64,000 nt of DNA from Klebsiella pneumoniae (GCA_945878555.1 CAMDWI010000022.1:1-64000); one strand, 5' to 3'; shown: positions 17,980 to 28,081, counted from the stretch's first letter. Notes: generated by a model not told the origin, from the letters alone. A program made the numbers and translations.

Positions 17980-18861
17980 TCAGCTAATCAGTGTCGGGCT
18001 CCTGTTCAATATGGTGATAAACGCACTTGCCGCATTCGAGAGTGTATGGTCGCGATGATAGATGTATCCCAGCTTGCGACTCAGCCGGATATTATCCACC
18101 GGCAACACGACCAGACTGTCATCCAGCATCGTCAACGGCAGGATGCTCCAGGCCATGCCAACCGAGACCATCATCTTGATCGTCTCCAGATAGTTCGTCG
18201 ACATATCCACTTCAAGACGAATCCGGTGATCCTTGAAGATCGTTTCGACCAGCTGTCGGGTGAATGTATTGGCTGCCGGCAGTATGGTCGGATATTCGAG
18301 CAGATCGTTCAGCGTCACCTTGTCCAGTCGGGTCAGCGCATGATCAACAGCGGTCATGATGCACAACTGATCGTCCCATACCGGCTGACTGACAATATTC
18401 TCCACAGTGACCGGTGCGAGTGTAACGACCGCCAGTTCAATCTTGCCGTGTGCCACTTGCTGGTAGGCCTGTTCTGAATCCAGAAACGAGATATCAATCG
18501 ACACCCGTGGATACAGACTGGAATATTCCTTAAGCACCGGTGGCAGGCGGTGCAGACCGATATGGTGACTGGACGCCACGGATAATCGCCCGCTTACGGA
18601 TGTGCCGAGATTATGGATTGCGGTGCGCGTATCCTCGATCTCGCGCAGGATCTTCATCGCCCGCGGCAGCAGTATCTGTCCGGCCTCGGTCAGGATGACC
18701 CGTTTACCGATACGATCAAACAGGCTGTTGCCTATCATTTGTTCGAGCACAGCGATGCGCTTGCTGATGGCCGGCTGGGTCAGGTGCAGGCGTTCCGCTG
18801 CCAGCGAAAACGAACTGGTCTCGGCGACGGCAATAAAGGCGGCTAACTGATTTGTATCCAT
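17980..18861 (-). CDS. LysR-type regulator divergent from leuC
   Basis: 293 residues. The N-terminal winged helix (1-60) carries FSLAAERLHLTQPAISKRIAVLEQMIGNSLFDR, and the remainder is a substrate-binding effector domain. Divergent placement 143 bases from leuC is a classic LysR arrangement, and LysR genes beside leuC are known in other gammaproteobacteria, so control of the leucine operon is likely. The inducer could be a leucine-pathway intermediate. Its stop lies 178 bases upstream of the leftward TonB receptor gene. Confidence 0.88.
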   Translation of the reverse strand: MDTNQLAAFIAVAETSSFSLAAERLHLTQPAISKRIAVLEQMIGNSLFDRIGKRVILTEAGQILLPRAMKILREIEDTRTAIHNLGTSVSGRLSVASSHHIGLHRLPPVLKEYSSLYPRVSIDISFLDSEQAYQQVAHGKIELAVVTLAPVTVENIVSQPVWDDQLCIMTAVDHALTRLDKVTLNDLLEYPTILPAANTFTRQLVETIFKDHRIRLEVDMSTNYLETIKMMVSVGMAWSILPLTMLDDSLVVLPVDNIRLSRKLGYIYHRDHTLSNAASAFITILNRSPTLIS

Positions 18862-19004
18862 AAATAAAAGGTAGAGTATTCCTGATTGTTATTCAATTAA
18901 TAAAATATATGAATTTGAGTTATTTTTATAACTGACTAGAATACTCCCCAGATTTATTCTGTTATTTGGCAGTTACCTAATACATATAAGGAATGGACAG
19001 TATT
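18862..19004. promoter_or_regulatory. LysR-leuC divergent control region
   Basis: AT-rich gap between the LysR and leuC starts. Two inverted repeats stand out: gagtattc (18874-18881) with gaatactc (18939-18946), and attca (18891-18895) with tgaat (18910-18914). Either could be LysR binding sites; the second contains a T-N11-A-type spacing. AAGGA for leuC lies at 18988-18992, directly before a candidate ATG at 18993. A TTGAGT at 18915 could be a leuC -35 element. Confidence 0.5.
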
Positions 19005-20408
19005 ATGAAAAAGACCATGTATGAAAAGATCTGGGATGCGCATCTGGTGCATGAAGAACCCGGTCAGGCCCCGATAATTTATATAGACCGCCATCTGGTC
19101 CATGAAGTCACCAGCCCGCAGGCGTTTGAAGGTCTGCAAATGGCCAAACGCCCGGTGCGTCAGCCACATGCGATCATGGCAACGCTGGATCATTGTGTGC
19201 CGACGAAAGACCGGGATCTGCCGATCAAGGACCCGATAGCGCGCAAACAGGTCGAGGTGATGATTGAGAATTGCCGCGTGCACAATCTGAATCTGTACGA
19301 TATGAAGAGCCCGAACAACGGCATCATTCATATCGTCGTTCCCGAGCATGGCTTTGTCCATCCGGGCATGACCGTGGTCTGCGGTGACAGCCATACCGCG
19401 ACCCACGGTGCCTTTGGCGCACTCGCGTTCGGTATCGGCACCTCCGAGGTCGAACATGTACTCGCCTCGCAGACGCTGCGTCAGTCCAAGTCCAAATCGA
19501 TGCTGGTCAAAATTGAAGGCAAGTTGTCCCCGTTCTGTACCGCGAAAGACATCGCACTCGCGATCATCGGCCATATCGGTACCGCCGGAGGCAACGGCCA
19601 TGTGATCGAATACGCCGGTTCTGCCATTACTGAGCTCAGTATGGAAGGTCGTATGACCCTGTGTAACCTCGCCATTGAAAGCGGTGCCCGTGCCGGTCTG
19701 GTCGCCCCGGATGAGAAGACGCTCGCGTTCATAAAAGGCCGTGAGTTTGCCCCGAAAGACGCTGATTGGGATGCGGCCGTGGCCTACTGGAACAGCATTG
19801 CGACCGATGAAGGTGCAAAGTTTGACAAGGTCGTCACCATCCATGCAAACGACATCGCCCCGCAGGTCACCTGGGGGACCTCACCGGAACAGGTTATCGG
19901 CGTGAATGGCACTGTGCCCGCACCGGAAGATTTTGACGATGATATCAAGCGCAAGGCCTGCGAAAGCGCCCTCTCCTACATGGGATTAAAGCCACGGACA
20001 AAGATCACCGATATCCCGGTCGAGTTTGTGTTTATCGGTTCATGCACCAACGGCCGTATTGAAGACCTGCGTGCGGCAGCACATGTCACCCGCGGCAAGA
20101 AGGTCGCCAAAAATGTGACCGCGCTGGTCGTCCCCGGCTCCTACCTGGTCAAGAAACAGGCAGAGCAGGAAGGTCTGGACAAGATCTTTCTGGACGCAGG
20201 CTGGGAATGGCGTGACCCCGGTTGTTCGATGTGTCTGGCCATGAACGGTGACCAGCTCGAACCCGGTCAGCGTTGTGCCTCCACCTCGAACCGTAACTTC
20301 GAGGGCCGTCAGGGCAAGGGTGGGCGTACCCATCTGGTGTCCCCGGCCATGGCAGCCGCCGCCGCGACCGCCGGGCATTTCGTCGACATACGCAATCTTG
20401 ATATCTGA
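19005..20408 (+). CDS. leuC: 3-isopropylmalate dehydratase large subunit
   Basis: 467 residues counting from the ATG at 19005. That start gives the usual LeuC opening ([15 protein letters not shown]); an ATG four codons earlier sits directly on the AAGGA and is less likely. The aconitase-like iron-sulfur ligands are present: Cys in FIGSCTNGR and two in [11 protein letters not shown]. The substrate-binding blocks [21 protein letters not shown] and RNFEGRQG are intact. With LeuD it isomerises 2- to 3-isopropylmalate in leucine synthesis. First gene of leuC-leuD-leuA-like. Confidence 0.97.
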   Translation: MKKTMYEKIWDAHLVHEEPGQAPIIYIDRHLVHEVTSPQAFEGLQMAKRPVRQPHAIMATLDHCVPTKDRDLPIKDPIARKQVEVMIENCRVHNLNLYDMKSPNNGIIHIVVPEHGFVHPGMTVVCGDSHTATHGAFGALAFGIGTSEVEHVLASQTLRQSKSKSMLVKIEGKLSPFCTAKDIALAIIGHIGTAGGNGHVIEYAGSAITELSMEGRMTLCNLAIESGARAGLVAPDEKTLAFIKGREFAPKDADWDAAVAYWNSIATDEGAKFDKVVTIHANDIAPQVTWGTSPEQVIGVNGTVPAPEDFDDDIKRKACESALSYMGLKPRTKITDIPVEFVFIGSCTNGRIEDLRAAAHVTRGKKVAKNVTALVVPGSYLVKKQAEQEGLDKIFLDAGWEWRDPGCSMCLAMNGDQLEPGQRCASTSNRNFEGRQGKGGRTHLVSPAMAAAAATAGHFVDIRNLDI

Positions 20409-20422
20409 GAGGAAGCACAACC

Positions 20423-21034
20423 ATGGAACCCTATGTAAAACATGAAAGCATCGCGGCACTGATGGATCGCAGCAATGTTGATACCGATCAGATCATCCCG
20501 AAGCAGTTTCTGAAAGAAGTACAACGTACCGGTTTTGGCAAGCATCTGTTTTTCGACTGGCGTTATCTGCCGGACGGCTCACCAAATCCAGACTTCGAGC
20601 TGAACAAGCCCGCGTTCAAGGGCGCGCGTATCCTGGTGGCCGGCGACAATTTCGGCTGCGGTTCCTCACGTGAACATGCACCGTGGGCGATCGATGACTA
20701 CGGCATCAACACGATCGTTTCAACCAGTTACGCCGATATCTTCTACAATAACTGTTTCAAGAACGGCATCCTGCCGATAGTGGTTACCCGGCCGGAACTG
20801 GATAAACTGATGGACGAGATCCGCCACAATGAAGGCGTCAAGTTTACGGTCGATCTGGAAAATCAGACGCTAAGCACGCCTGGCGGTATCCGCATCCGCT
20901 TTGAAATCGATGGGTTCCGCAAGGAAACCATGCTGAAAGGTCTGGACGATATTGCGTTGACCTTGCAGCATGTCGACAAGATCACGGCATTTGAACAGAA
21001 ACAGAAACAGCAACTGCCCTGGTTGTGGAATTAA
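20423..21034 (+). CDS. leuD: 3-isopropylmalate dehydratase small subunit
   Basis: 203 residues, normal length. The swivel-domain motifs are clear: NVDTDQIIPKQFLK near the start and NFGCGSSREHAPWAI in the middle. It partners LeuC. It begins 14 bases after leuC with a GAGAGGAAG site and is followed 25 bases later by the isopropylmalate synthase-like gene. Confidence 0.97.
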   Translation: MEPYVKHESIAALMDRSNVDTDQIIPKQFLKEVQRTGFGKHLFFDWRYLPDGSPNPDFELNKPAFKGARILVAGDNFGCGSSREHAPWAIDDYGINTIVSTSYADIFYNNCFKNGILPIVVTRPELDKLMDEIRHNEGVKFTVDLENQTLSTPGGIRIRFEIDGFRKETMLKGLDDIALTLQHVDKITAFEQKQKQQLPWLWN

Positions 21035-21059
21035 TAAAACGCCCCATATATATACCGAG

Positions 21060-22607
21060 ATGACGACTACGCCACGACATATTGAACTGATGGATACCAC
21101 CCTGCGTGATGGTGAACAAACGCAGGGTGTATCGTTCACGCCTGACGAAAAGGTCAATATCGCCCAGGCACTGCTGAAGAAGCTGAATGTCGATCGCATC
21201 GAGGTTGCCTCGGCCAAGGTGTCCAGTGGTGAGATGGACGCGGTCAGCACAATTAACGGGTGGGCAACTGACCAGGGTTTCCTGCACCGGGTCGAGGTCC
21301 TCGGATTTGTCGATTTCAACCGCAGTGTTGACTGGATACGCCAGACCGGCGGCCAGGTGCTGAACCTGTTGACCAAGGGCAGTGAAAAACACTGTCGTAT
21401 GCAGCTGAACAAGACCCATGAACAGCACATCGCCGATATCTACAAGACACTCGACTATGCACAGGAACAGGGTCTGAAGGTCAATATGTATCTGGAAGAC
21501 TGGTCGAACGGCTACAAGGACAACCGCGATTATGTCTATCGCCACATGGAGGCAATGCAGGAACGCGGCATCTCCCATTTCCTGTTGCCGGACACGCTCG
21601 GGGTGATGGGGCCGGACGAGGTCCATACCAGTATCAGCGATATGGTTACGCGTTATCCGGGTAACCTGTTTGATTTTCATCCGCACAATGACTACGGTCT
21701 GGCAACGGCCAATGTGATGGCGGCGGTCAAGGCCGGCGCGGCCGCCGTGCACTGTACGATCAACTGTCTTGGCGAACGGGCCGGCAATGCCTCGCTGGCC
21801 GAGGTCGCAGTAGTGCTGAAGGACAAGCTCGGCATGCAGTTATCCATCAATGAACACCACATCTTCGACCTCAGTAAACTGGTAGAGAATTTCTCCGGCA
21901 AGTGGATAGCCGCGAACATGCCGGTCGTCGGCACCGATGTATTTACCCAGACCGCCGGCATCCATGCCGACGGCGACAAGAAGGGTGGCCTGTACGAAAG
22001 TACATTGACGCCGGAACGGTTCCAGCGCAAGCGTACCTATGCACTCGGCAAGATGAGCGGCAAGGCCTCGTTGCTGAAGAATCTTGAGGCGCTTGATATG
22101 ACGCTGAGTGAGGAAAACCAGCAGAAGGTTTTGAAACGCATCGTTGAACTCGGTGATTCGAAACAGATGATCACACCGGAAGACATCCCGTTTATCATCG
22201 CCGATGTGCTGGAGAGCAAGGACTACAATCATGTGGTGCTGGAAGGCTGCTCCATCGCCAGTGACCTGTCGAAAGAGTCGACAGTGAAAGTGGTAGCCTC
22301 CGTGTTCGGGAATCGCCACGAGGCGACCGGTACCGGTAATGGCGGGTTTGATGCCTTTATGAATGCGATCAACCAGATACTGGCAAACTACAATTACAAA
22401 CTGCCGAAACTGGAAGATTATGAGGTGCGTATCCCCCGCGGTGGCGAAACCAGTGCGTTGACCGAGTCTATCATCACCTGGCAGAGTACCAGCCGACGGC
22501 TGAAGACCCGTGGCGTGCATGCCAACCAGGTGTTTGCGGCGATCAATGCCGCATTACGATTGATCAATCTGCAATTACAGGAAAGAGTCGACGGGCCGCT
22601 CGGTTAA
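21060..22607 (+). CDS. 2-isopropylmalate synthase-like (LeuA/HMGL-family) enzyme
   Basis: 515 residues from the ATG at 21060. A longer in-frame start at 20970 would overlap leuD. The catalytic TIM barrel has LMDTTLRDGEQTQGVSF and the metal ligands in FDFHPHNDYGLATAN, with CTINCLGERAGNASL. The C-terminal ~110 residues (SVFGNRHEATGTGNGGFDAF, then VHANQVFAAINAALRLIN) form the regulatory dimer domain of LeuA, the likely site of leucine feedback. The sequence is nearer the LeuA2/homocitrate-type branch than classical long LeuA, so citramalate or homocitrate synthase activity cannot be excluded, but the leuCD context favours isopropylmalate. Confidence 0.85.
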   Translation: MTTTPRHIELMDTTLRDGEQTQGVSFTPDEKVNIAQALLKKLNVDRIEVASAKVSSGEMDAVSTINGWATDQGFLHRVEVLGFVDFNRSVDWIRQTGGQVLNLLTKGSEKHCRMQLNKTHEQHIADIYKTLDYAQEQGLKVNMYLEDWSNGYKDNRDYVYRHMEAMQERGISHFLLPDTLGVMGPDEVHTSISDMVTRYPGNLFDFHPHNDYGLATANVMAAVKAGAAAVHCTINCLGERAGNASLAEVAVVLKDKLGMQLSINEHHIFDLSKLVENFSGKWIAANMPVVGTDVFTQTAGIHADGDKKGGLYESTLTPERFQRKRTYALGKMSGKASLLKNLEALDMTLSEENQQKVLKRIVELGDSKQMITPEDIPFIIADVLESKDYNHVVLEGCSIASDLSKESTVKVVASVFGNRHEATGTGNGGFDAFMNAINQILANYNYKLPKLEDYEVRIPRGGETSALTESIITWQSTSRRLKTRGVHANQVFAAINAALRLINLQLQERVDGPLG

Positions 22608-22613
22608 AAGATT

Positions 22614-22643
22614 GTGACGGCCACCCGGAGGGGTGACCGCCAC
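22614..22643. terminator. Hairpin between convergent leuA-like and TonB receptor genes
   Basis: Stem of 13 positions with two mismatches (gtgacggccaccc against gggtgaccgccac) around a ggag loop, placed between the 3' ends of two convergent genes. On the minus strand it is followed by a short T-rich tract (aatctttt), so it is a modest terminator candidate for both. Confidence 0.6.
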
Positions 22644-22660
22644 GAAGTAACAGCGGGGGC

Positions 22661-25597
22661 CTAGTTAAAGAAGTTGTACTTGAATGTCAGTGCGACTGAC
22701 TTGACCTGGTTCGAACGCAAACCTTCGTTGGCCAGTTCGGTAATGTTGGAGGTCTGCGCCGGATCAAAACTCGCCCTCGGTTCAAGCAGGTTACGCAGGG
22801 CGAGGCCCACGTGCCACTTGTCATCCATTGCACCGATACCCAGATGCAGGTTCATATCCGCAGCGGCCTTCTGGATTGTGGACTTGTCGAATTCGCGGAA
22901 GTCGGTGTAATACGAGCTCGACGCGATCACACGGGTACCCATGTCCACCTTGTATTCATGGAACGGTAGCCAGTAGTCGACACTGAAACTGCTACTGAAC
23001 TCGGGTGCAAATGCCGCCGTCTGGCCTGCGCGGTCGATGGTAGATGAAAGCGCATCGTCCGGGTTGGTTATATCCCCCCCTCCCGCCGGGTCAAGCACGA
23101 TGACACAACCTGATTCCGGCGCAGTACGGAATTCGTGCAGGGTACAGTTTGCATTGGGAAAGTAGGTGAACTTGCTGTCCAGGTAGGAAAAATTGAGACC
23201 TAACAACAACTGATCTGTGGCAGCAAACTGGCCGTCCAGCTCCAGCCCCTGGGCACGCTGCGCGCCGATATTAATAACCTGTGTACTCTGGTTTTCGGTA
23301 CCTGGGTCCGTCACTGTTGTGGCTATCAGGTCATCGAAGTCAACCCGGAACAGGGTGGCGTTGTAGCGGACTCGTCCATCGAGCAAGGTTCCGCTGGCAC
23401 CGAACTCAAAGGTCTCGCTGTACTCCGGATCAATGACCAGTTCATCGAAACCTCCCGGGTCATCGCTGCGTGGTTGCGAACCACCAAAGCCCAGGTCATA
23501 CGCGCCCGCCTTGAACGCGGTGGCGTACTTGAAATACGTCGACAACTCATCAAAGGGTCGGTAGCGCAACACCACTTGCGGGTCCCAGTGGTCCCAGCTC
23601 AGCTCGACATCCGACCATTGCTCGAACCGACGCTGGTCTGTGCTCCAGGGGGTCATACCAACTGCCGCCGTGTAGTTGCCGCGCCAGGTAACCGGGATGT
23701 TTCGCTGCGTACTGGCAGGGACGAACCAGAGATTACTCGTATTGACATTACGGCCATTCAGGCTCGGGACCAAATACAGTGCATCTTCCGCATCGATGCG
23801 CTGTGCCAGCGGTTCGAGACCCTTGATGCAGTCCGTCGGCGTCACATCCTGTACCGGGATACCTCCCCAGTCTGTGGTATCACCCCGCCAGGCATTTACA
23901 TTGGCGCGGTTGCCAACCGGGCCCGTGGATCTGCCCGTACAGGGCGTGATGTCGTAGATCCAGGAGGAATTATAGCTGACCAGCCGCGGATCCTTCTTCG
24001 CTTTTGAATAACGCACACCGGCATCGACCGACATCTTGTTGTCCCAGAAGTTATAGGTCAGGTTACCGAAGTAACTGTTCCAGGTGGCCTGCTGATAGTT
24101 GTCGTTCAGGCGATTATTGAACCGGATTTCAGCACGTGCATCGATCGTGGTAAAGTGCAGGTCCTCCTTCTGGATGAACGCACCAACCATCCATTCGATC
24201 CTGCCTGGCTCAAACGAGGAGAGTCGGACCTCGGAACTCCACTGATTATAGTCCTCCAGACGATTACGGATATTTTCGGCAAACGGCGTGTTTCGATCCG
24301 CAGACGCATCCTGATAATAACTTTCCATATAGTTGTTGGTCCACTGCACCTCAACATTACTGTCGAAACGGTAATTCACGTCGATCTGGAAGTTCTTCGG
24401 CTCCATGAACTGATCGTCCATATAACCGTTATTGGTAATACCGCTCCCATTGCCCTTGAATCCGTTCAGGTTTCCGGTGCCGAACACTACAGGTGTGGTA
24501 TTCCAGTCGCCTCCGGCTACATTGTTAAGGAAGTAGGCAGAAGCCAGCCGGATATCCGGAAAACCGGTTACCGTATCCCGGGTACGTACAAACACGGTCG
24601 GTGCTTCACGGACGACGGTCTGCCCGGTATAGGCATAACTGTCACCACAGGTATCAAGTTCGTGGATCGGGGTATTCCAGCCGGTACCTCCTTCTGCATA
24701 ATCCAGCCACATTGCCGTCGGATCCGTTTCCACATCAGCAAGCGTGGGGGAACCGGTACGGGTAAAACGGTTGGGATAATCATCCTGATCACGCCGACAG
24801 ACCCGGCTTGCAGCCGCCCACTGTTGCTGGGCCAGTTCGATCTTGCTGAACACGGTCAGGTTATCGGTTGGTTGCCACTGTAATGACAGACGACCACCGA
24901 CGAAGTTACGGTAACCCATCGGATACCCGGTCACGGCATCCCGAAGATGACCGTCTCGCGAACTGTAGATACCGGCCAAACGAAATGCCAGAGTATCGGT
25001 GATCGGGCCACTGACAGCTGCCTCCAGTTCCTTGTCACCAAACCGTTTCCAGGCGGACATATCGCCGGTCTGCCCGGTCTCGGCATTCACAAAGCCGTCC
25101 CACTCCTGCGTGGGCCTCGCGCTGACGATACTCATGGCCCCACCGGTGGCGTTCATACCGAAGTGGATCGGCTGTGGTCCTTTCAGCACTTCAACACGCT
25201 GCACATCCATGAAGCCGAGTGCGCCCATCGATCCCTGACCCAGATTGACGTTATCCAGAAACAGGGGTATCGCCGAGTCGTTGGCCCAGTTACGACCGAC
25301 GGTACCAAACCCACGGATGAACACATCGGACCCCTGGTCGCCTCCCTCATTCACAAACACGGCCGGTGTGAATGCAGTGAGTTCCTCAAGGTTGTCAAAG
25401 CCCTCTTTCTGCAGTATATCTGCTGCATAGACGTCGATGGCAATCGGCACATCCTGCAGGGACTGTTCACGGCGTTGGGCGGTTACAATGATCTCCTCCA
25501 GTGCCTGACCGATGGCCGGTGCTGGAGCGAGTAGTATGGTAGTTAACAGGATGGTTATAAGGTAAAGCCTTGGTATAAAGCGTGTAAATTTAGACAT
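22661..25597 (-). CDS. TonB-dependent receptor
   Basis: 978 residues from the ATG at 25597, one of three successive candidate starts (25603 GTG, 25600, 25597) and the one best spaced from the GGGGGA site. Signal peptide to about residue 30. The TonB-box region LEEIIVTAQRREQSLQDVPIAI closely matches the receptor at 15048. The plug has FIRGFGTVGRNWAN, VEVLKGPQPIHFGMNATGGAMSI; the barrel ends FKYNFFN. The two receptors bracket the leu operon and probably take up related large organics. It is convergent with the leuA-like gene. Confidence 0.92.
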   Translation of the reverse strand: MSKFTRFIPRLYLITILLTTILLAPAPAIGQALEEIIVTAQRREQSLQDVPIAIDVYAADILQKEGFDNLEELTAFTPAVFVNEGGDQGSDVFIRGFGTVGRNWANDSAIPLFLDNVNLGQGSMGALGFMDVQRVEVLKGPQPIHFGMNATGGAMSIVSARPTQEWDGFVNAETGQTGDMSAWKRFGDKELEAAVSGPITDTLAFRLAGIYSSRDGHLRDAVTGYPMGYRNFVGGRLSLQWQPTDNLTVFSKIELAQQQWAAASRVCRRDQDDYPNRFTRTGSPTLADVETDPTAMWLDYAEGGTGWNTPIHELDTCGDSYAYTGQTVVREAPTVFVRTRDTVTGFPDIRLASAYFLNNVAGGDWNTTPVVFGTGNLNGFKGNGSGITNNGYMDDQFMEPKNFQIDVNYRFDSNVEVQWTNNYMESYYQDASADRNTPFAENIRNRLEDYNQWSSEVRLSSFEPGRIEWMVGAFIQKEDLHFTTIDARAEIRFNNRLNDNYQQATWNSYFGNLTYNFWDNKMSVDAGVRYSKAKKDPRLVSYNSSWIYDITPCTGRSTGPVGNRANVNAWRGDTTDWGGIPVQDVTPTDCIKGLEPLAQRIDAEDALYLVPSLNGRNVNTSNLWFVPASTQRNIPVTWRGNYTAAVGMTPWSTDQRRFEQWSDVELSWDHWDPQVVLRYRPFDELSTYFKYATAFKAGAYDLGFGGSQPRSDDPGGFDELVIDPEYSETFEFGASGTLLDGRVRYNATLFRVDFDDLIATTVTDPGTENQSTQVINIGAQRAQGLELDGQFAATDQLLLGLNFSYLDSKFTYFPNANCTLHEFRTAPESGCVIVLDPAGGGDITNPDDALSSTIDRAGQTAAFAPEFSSSFSVDYWLPFHEYKVDMGTRVIASSSYYTDFREFDKSTIQKAAADMNLHLGIGAMDDKWHVGLALRNLLEPRASFDPAQTSNITELANEGLRSNQVKSVALTFKYNFFN

Positions 25598-26045
25598 CAT
25601 CACTCCCCCTCTACTGTTAAATTAAATTAATCGCGACCGTTCCTTTTGCTGTTATTGACCAACAGGAGCCGGCTTACGAACTTTTTTTACAGATGAAGAT
25701 GTAACTTGACTAATAAAACACTTGCTTTTGCGGGGCTGTTATTTCAGGTGCGCACCTCCTTTCAGGTTTTTTGTTGATGACAAGCGCAGGTTAGCGCGTG
25801 ATTCATCCTGTCGCAAACTTCTAAAAATGTGTAAGCAATAATTGCTACATAAGCATTGCAGCTGATCAATATGGTAGCGTTGCTGGAGTCGCTGTATTGA
25901 ACTGCCTGTTGTTAATATAGACAAGATTCAGGCATAAAACAGAAAGATTATCGATTACGTAAAATACAGTGAGGCATACCGGACCTGTATGACAGGTCCG
26001 GTATGCCTCCACTGCATTGGAATCAGCCAGGTGGGCTTTTTGAAC
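25598..26045. other. 448-bp gap between a TonB receptor start and a DUF2279-type gene end
   Basis: No convincing gene. It holds the leader and probable promoter of the TonB receptor near 25600-25740 and a strong hairpin at 25971-26009. A 61-codon leftward frame (25739-25924) lacks a ribosome site and family features, so it is not called. Confidence 0.55.
25971..26009. terminator. Strong 18-bp hairpin after the leuB operon
   Basis: Perfect stem gaggcataccggacctgt pairing with its complement around an atg loop. On the minus strand it lies 36 bases past the DUF2279-type stop and is followed by an AT-rich tract (ctgtatttta), so it most likely ends the leuB transcript. Confidence 0.7.
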
Positions 26046-26852
26046 CTACAGCTTCGACTTCGCCGTCACTGAGGTGAATGGTGGCTGATAATAATGGAAC
26101 ATCTTGCAGAAGCTGCCACAGCCTGCGGCGGTCAATATCTTGCCGATATCCAGCCCAACGCCCACGTAGAGATTTCGCTCGCGATCCGGATCGTTGTTAT
26201 CGAAGCCGCGGATATAATAACCTGCCTGTAACTCCAGATACTCCAGCGGTGAGCCATCCAGCTGATCGAAACCGTCCAGTTGCAATGCTACCAGATAGCG
26301 TGCGTGCTGATAGTCAGTAAAGAAATCCGTCTCCTCACTATTCGGCTTGTACTCCCAACGCAGGTCCAGCTTTTTGTCGAGTTCCGGGTATTTGTAAAAC
26401 AGGTAGCTCGCTGCGGCACCGGCGGTGTTCATCAGCATGTCTTCATACGAGAATCCGTAATCGCTGAACGAGTCACCCAGCTCCATAAATCCCATGATCG
26501 CAAATGAGGACAAGGCACCATTGACAGCAGCGGCATCGGGTGCATAGCCCCAACCCTTATACATATATGCGAGACTGTCGGCTACGGTATAGGTCGACCA
26601 CAGATGTCCAATCTTGTCTGCGCCACCCTCATCGGTGTTATGACCAAACCAGCCTTCCGGTTGCGCGTGCGGGCTACGATCAAAGTAGTCCCATTTGGCC
26701 ACACCCCAGGCAGTGATAAATCCCATCACTCCCAGATTGACCGTCCAGAGTTTCTGCTCTTTCTCCAGCTCCGAGAACCCCAGATCCAGAGTATATGCCC
26801 GGCCAGATACGCTCAGCGCAAGCAGGCAGATGATCAGCGATTTATACTTCAT
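26046..26852 (-). CDS. DUF2279-like exported protein coupled to leuB
   Basis: 268 residues. Signal peptide to about residue 20 (VSGRAYT). Several weak hydrophobic stretches and Gly/His motifs (EGWFGHNTDEGGADKIGHLW, YEDMLMNTAGAAASYLFY) resemble DUF2279/YfiM-like envelope proteins. The C-terminal part reads like beta strands (EYLELQAGYYIRGF, NLYVGVGLDIGKIL). Function unknown. Its ATG overlaps the leuB stop (ATGA), so translation is probably coupled although no metabolic link is obvious. Confidence 0.65.
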   Translation of the reverse strand: MKYKSLIICLLALSVSGRAYTLDLGFSELEKEQKLWTVNLGVMGFITAWGVAKWDYFDRSPHAQPEGWFGHNTDEGGADKIGHLWSTYTVADSLAYMYKGWGYAPDAAAVNGALSSFAIMGFMELGDSFSDYGFSYEDMLMNTAGAAASYLFYKYPELDKKLDLRWEYKPNSEETDFFTDYQHARYLVALQLDGFDQLDGSPLEYLELQAGYYIRGFDNNDPDRERNLYVGVGLDIGKILTAAGCGSFCKMFHYYQPPFTSVTAKSKL

Positions 26853-27946
26853 TTTTTCAGTTCCTCGATCACCTTGTCGCCAAACTGGTCGGTCGCAATC
26901 ATTTTTACATTGCTGCCAGGCTTTGAGAGATCCGGCGTGGAATAGCCCTGACTGAACACGCTTTGCATCGCATGCCAGATGTTCCTTGATTCGGCGGTCA
27001 TGCCAAAACTGAGATCAAGCATCATCGCCACCGAGCCTATCATCGAATACGGATTGGCAATGTTCTTGCCACCGATGTCGGGGGCCGATCCATGCGAGGG
27101 TTCATAATAGGCCTTGTCATCACCAAGACAGGCCGAAGGCATCAGACCGAGTGAACCGAGGATACCACCACCCTGATCACTGAGGATGTCACCAAACATA
27201 TTCTCCATCACCATCACATCAAACTGGCCCGGATTCAGACACAGCAGCGTCGCGGCAGCATCAACGAGCACATGCACAACCTTGACCTCAGGGTAGTCCC
27301 TGGCGACCTCTTCCAGAACCTCGTTCCAGAGCACGCTGGATTTGAGTACGTTGTTCTTGTGGATGTTATGCAGGACCTGCTTGCGGCTCATCGCTGTTTT
27401 AAAACCGACGTGCAGGATACGCGCAATCTGCTCTTCGTCGTATTCGAGCGTTTCCTTGACATAACGCAGGCCGCGCTCATTCACACCCACTTCCTTCGCG
27501 CCGAAATAAAGACCACCAACCAGCTCGCGGATCATCATGATGTCGATACCATCACCGATGATTTCCGGTTTTAACGGGGAGAAATGCGCCAGTCCTTTCG
27601 GCAGATAGACCGGACGAAAATTTGCATAGGTATTCAGCCATTTGCGCAACGGCAGGATCGCACCGCGTTCCGGACGCAGATCGACCGGGATCTTTTCGGT
27701 CTCCGCATAATTCAGTCCGACCGGTCCTTTCAGGATTGCATCAGCCTGACTGCATATCGCCTTTGTCTCCTCTGGAAACGGATGGCCTTTTTCAAAATAG
27801 GCACTGGCTCCAAACGGAGCCTCCGTCAGTTCAAAGGAGACATCCGGATTACGCTCGTCTATGACCTTCAGTACCTTGACGGCCTCGCGCATGATCTCGG
27901 GGCCGATACCATCACCTGGCAATATTGCTATCTTGTATTTTTTCAT
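26849..27946 (-). CDS. leuB: 3-isopropylmalate dehydrogenase
   Basis: 365 residues from the ATG at 27946; the only earlier in-frame candidate is a TTG at 27979. Motifs of the isopropylmalate/isocitrate dehydrogenase fold are intact: AILPGDGIGPEIM, DLRPERGAILPLRKW, RELVGGLYFG, the metal/substrate Asp region VHVLVDAAAT and MFGDILSDQGGGILGSLGL, and the NAD-binding EPSHGSAPDIGGKNIANP. It oxidises and decarboxylates 3-isopropylmalate using NAD. Unusually it is not with leuCD but about 4 kb away on the opposite strand, translationally coupled to a DUF2279-type gene. Confidence 0.95.
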   Translation of the reverse strand: MKKYKIAILPGDGIGPEIMREAVKVLKVIDERNPDVSFELTEAPFGASAYFEKGHPFPEETKAICSQADAILKGPVGLNYAETEKIPVDLRPERGAILPLRKWLNTYANFRPVYLPKGLAHFSPLKPEIIGDGIDIMMIRELVGGLYFGAKEVGVNERGLRYVKETLEYDEEQIARILHVGFKTAMSRKQVLHNIHKNNVLKSSVLWNEVLEEVARDYPEVKVVHVLVDAAATLLCLNPGQFDVMVMENMFGDILSDQGGGILGSLGLMPSACLGDDKAYYEPSHGSAPDIGGKNIANPYSMIGSVAMMLDLSFGMTAESRNIWHAMQSVFSQGYSTPDLSKPGSNVKMIATDQFGDKVIEELKK

Positions 27947-28081
27947 GAGTTGTCGTTCTGCTTGTTGATTGGATTGCAACCGCTAACCGGTTGGGTAAAG
28001 TGTCGCATTATATATAAACGGTGCGTCTGATTGTAATTATTATGACGCACTTGCAGCATGAATCCGGTGTGGATGGCTGAC

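Noticed and set aside
22608-22660. Separate small gene between the leuA-like gene and the TonB receptor
   Set aside because: The region is a hairpin with no room for a gene.
25739-25924. 61-codon leftward frame in a TonB receptor leader region
   Set aside because: No ribosome site, no family feature and unusual composition; likely chance.
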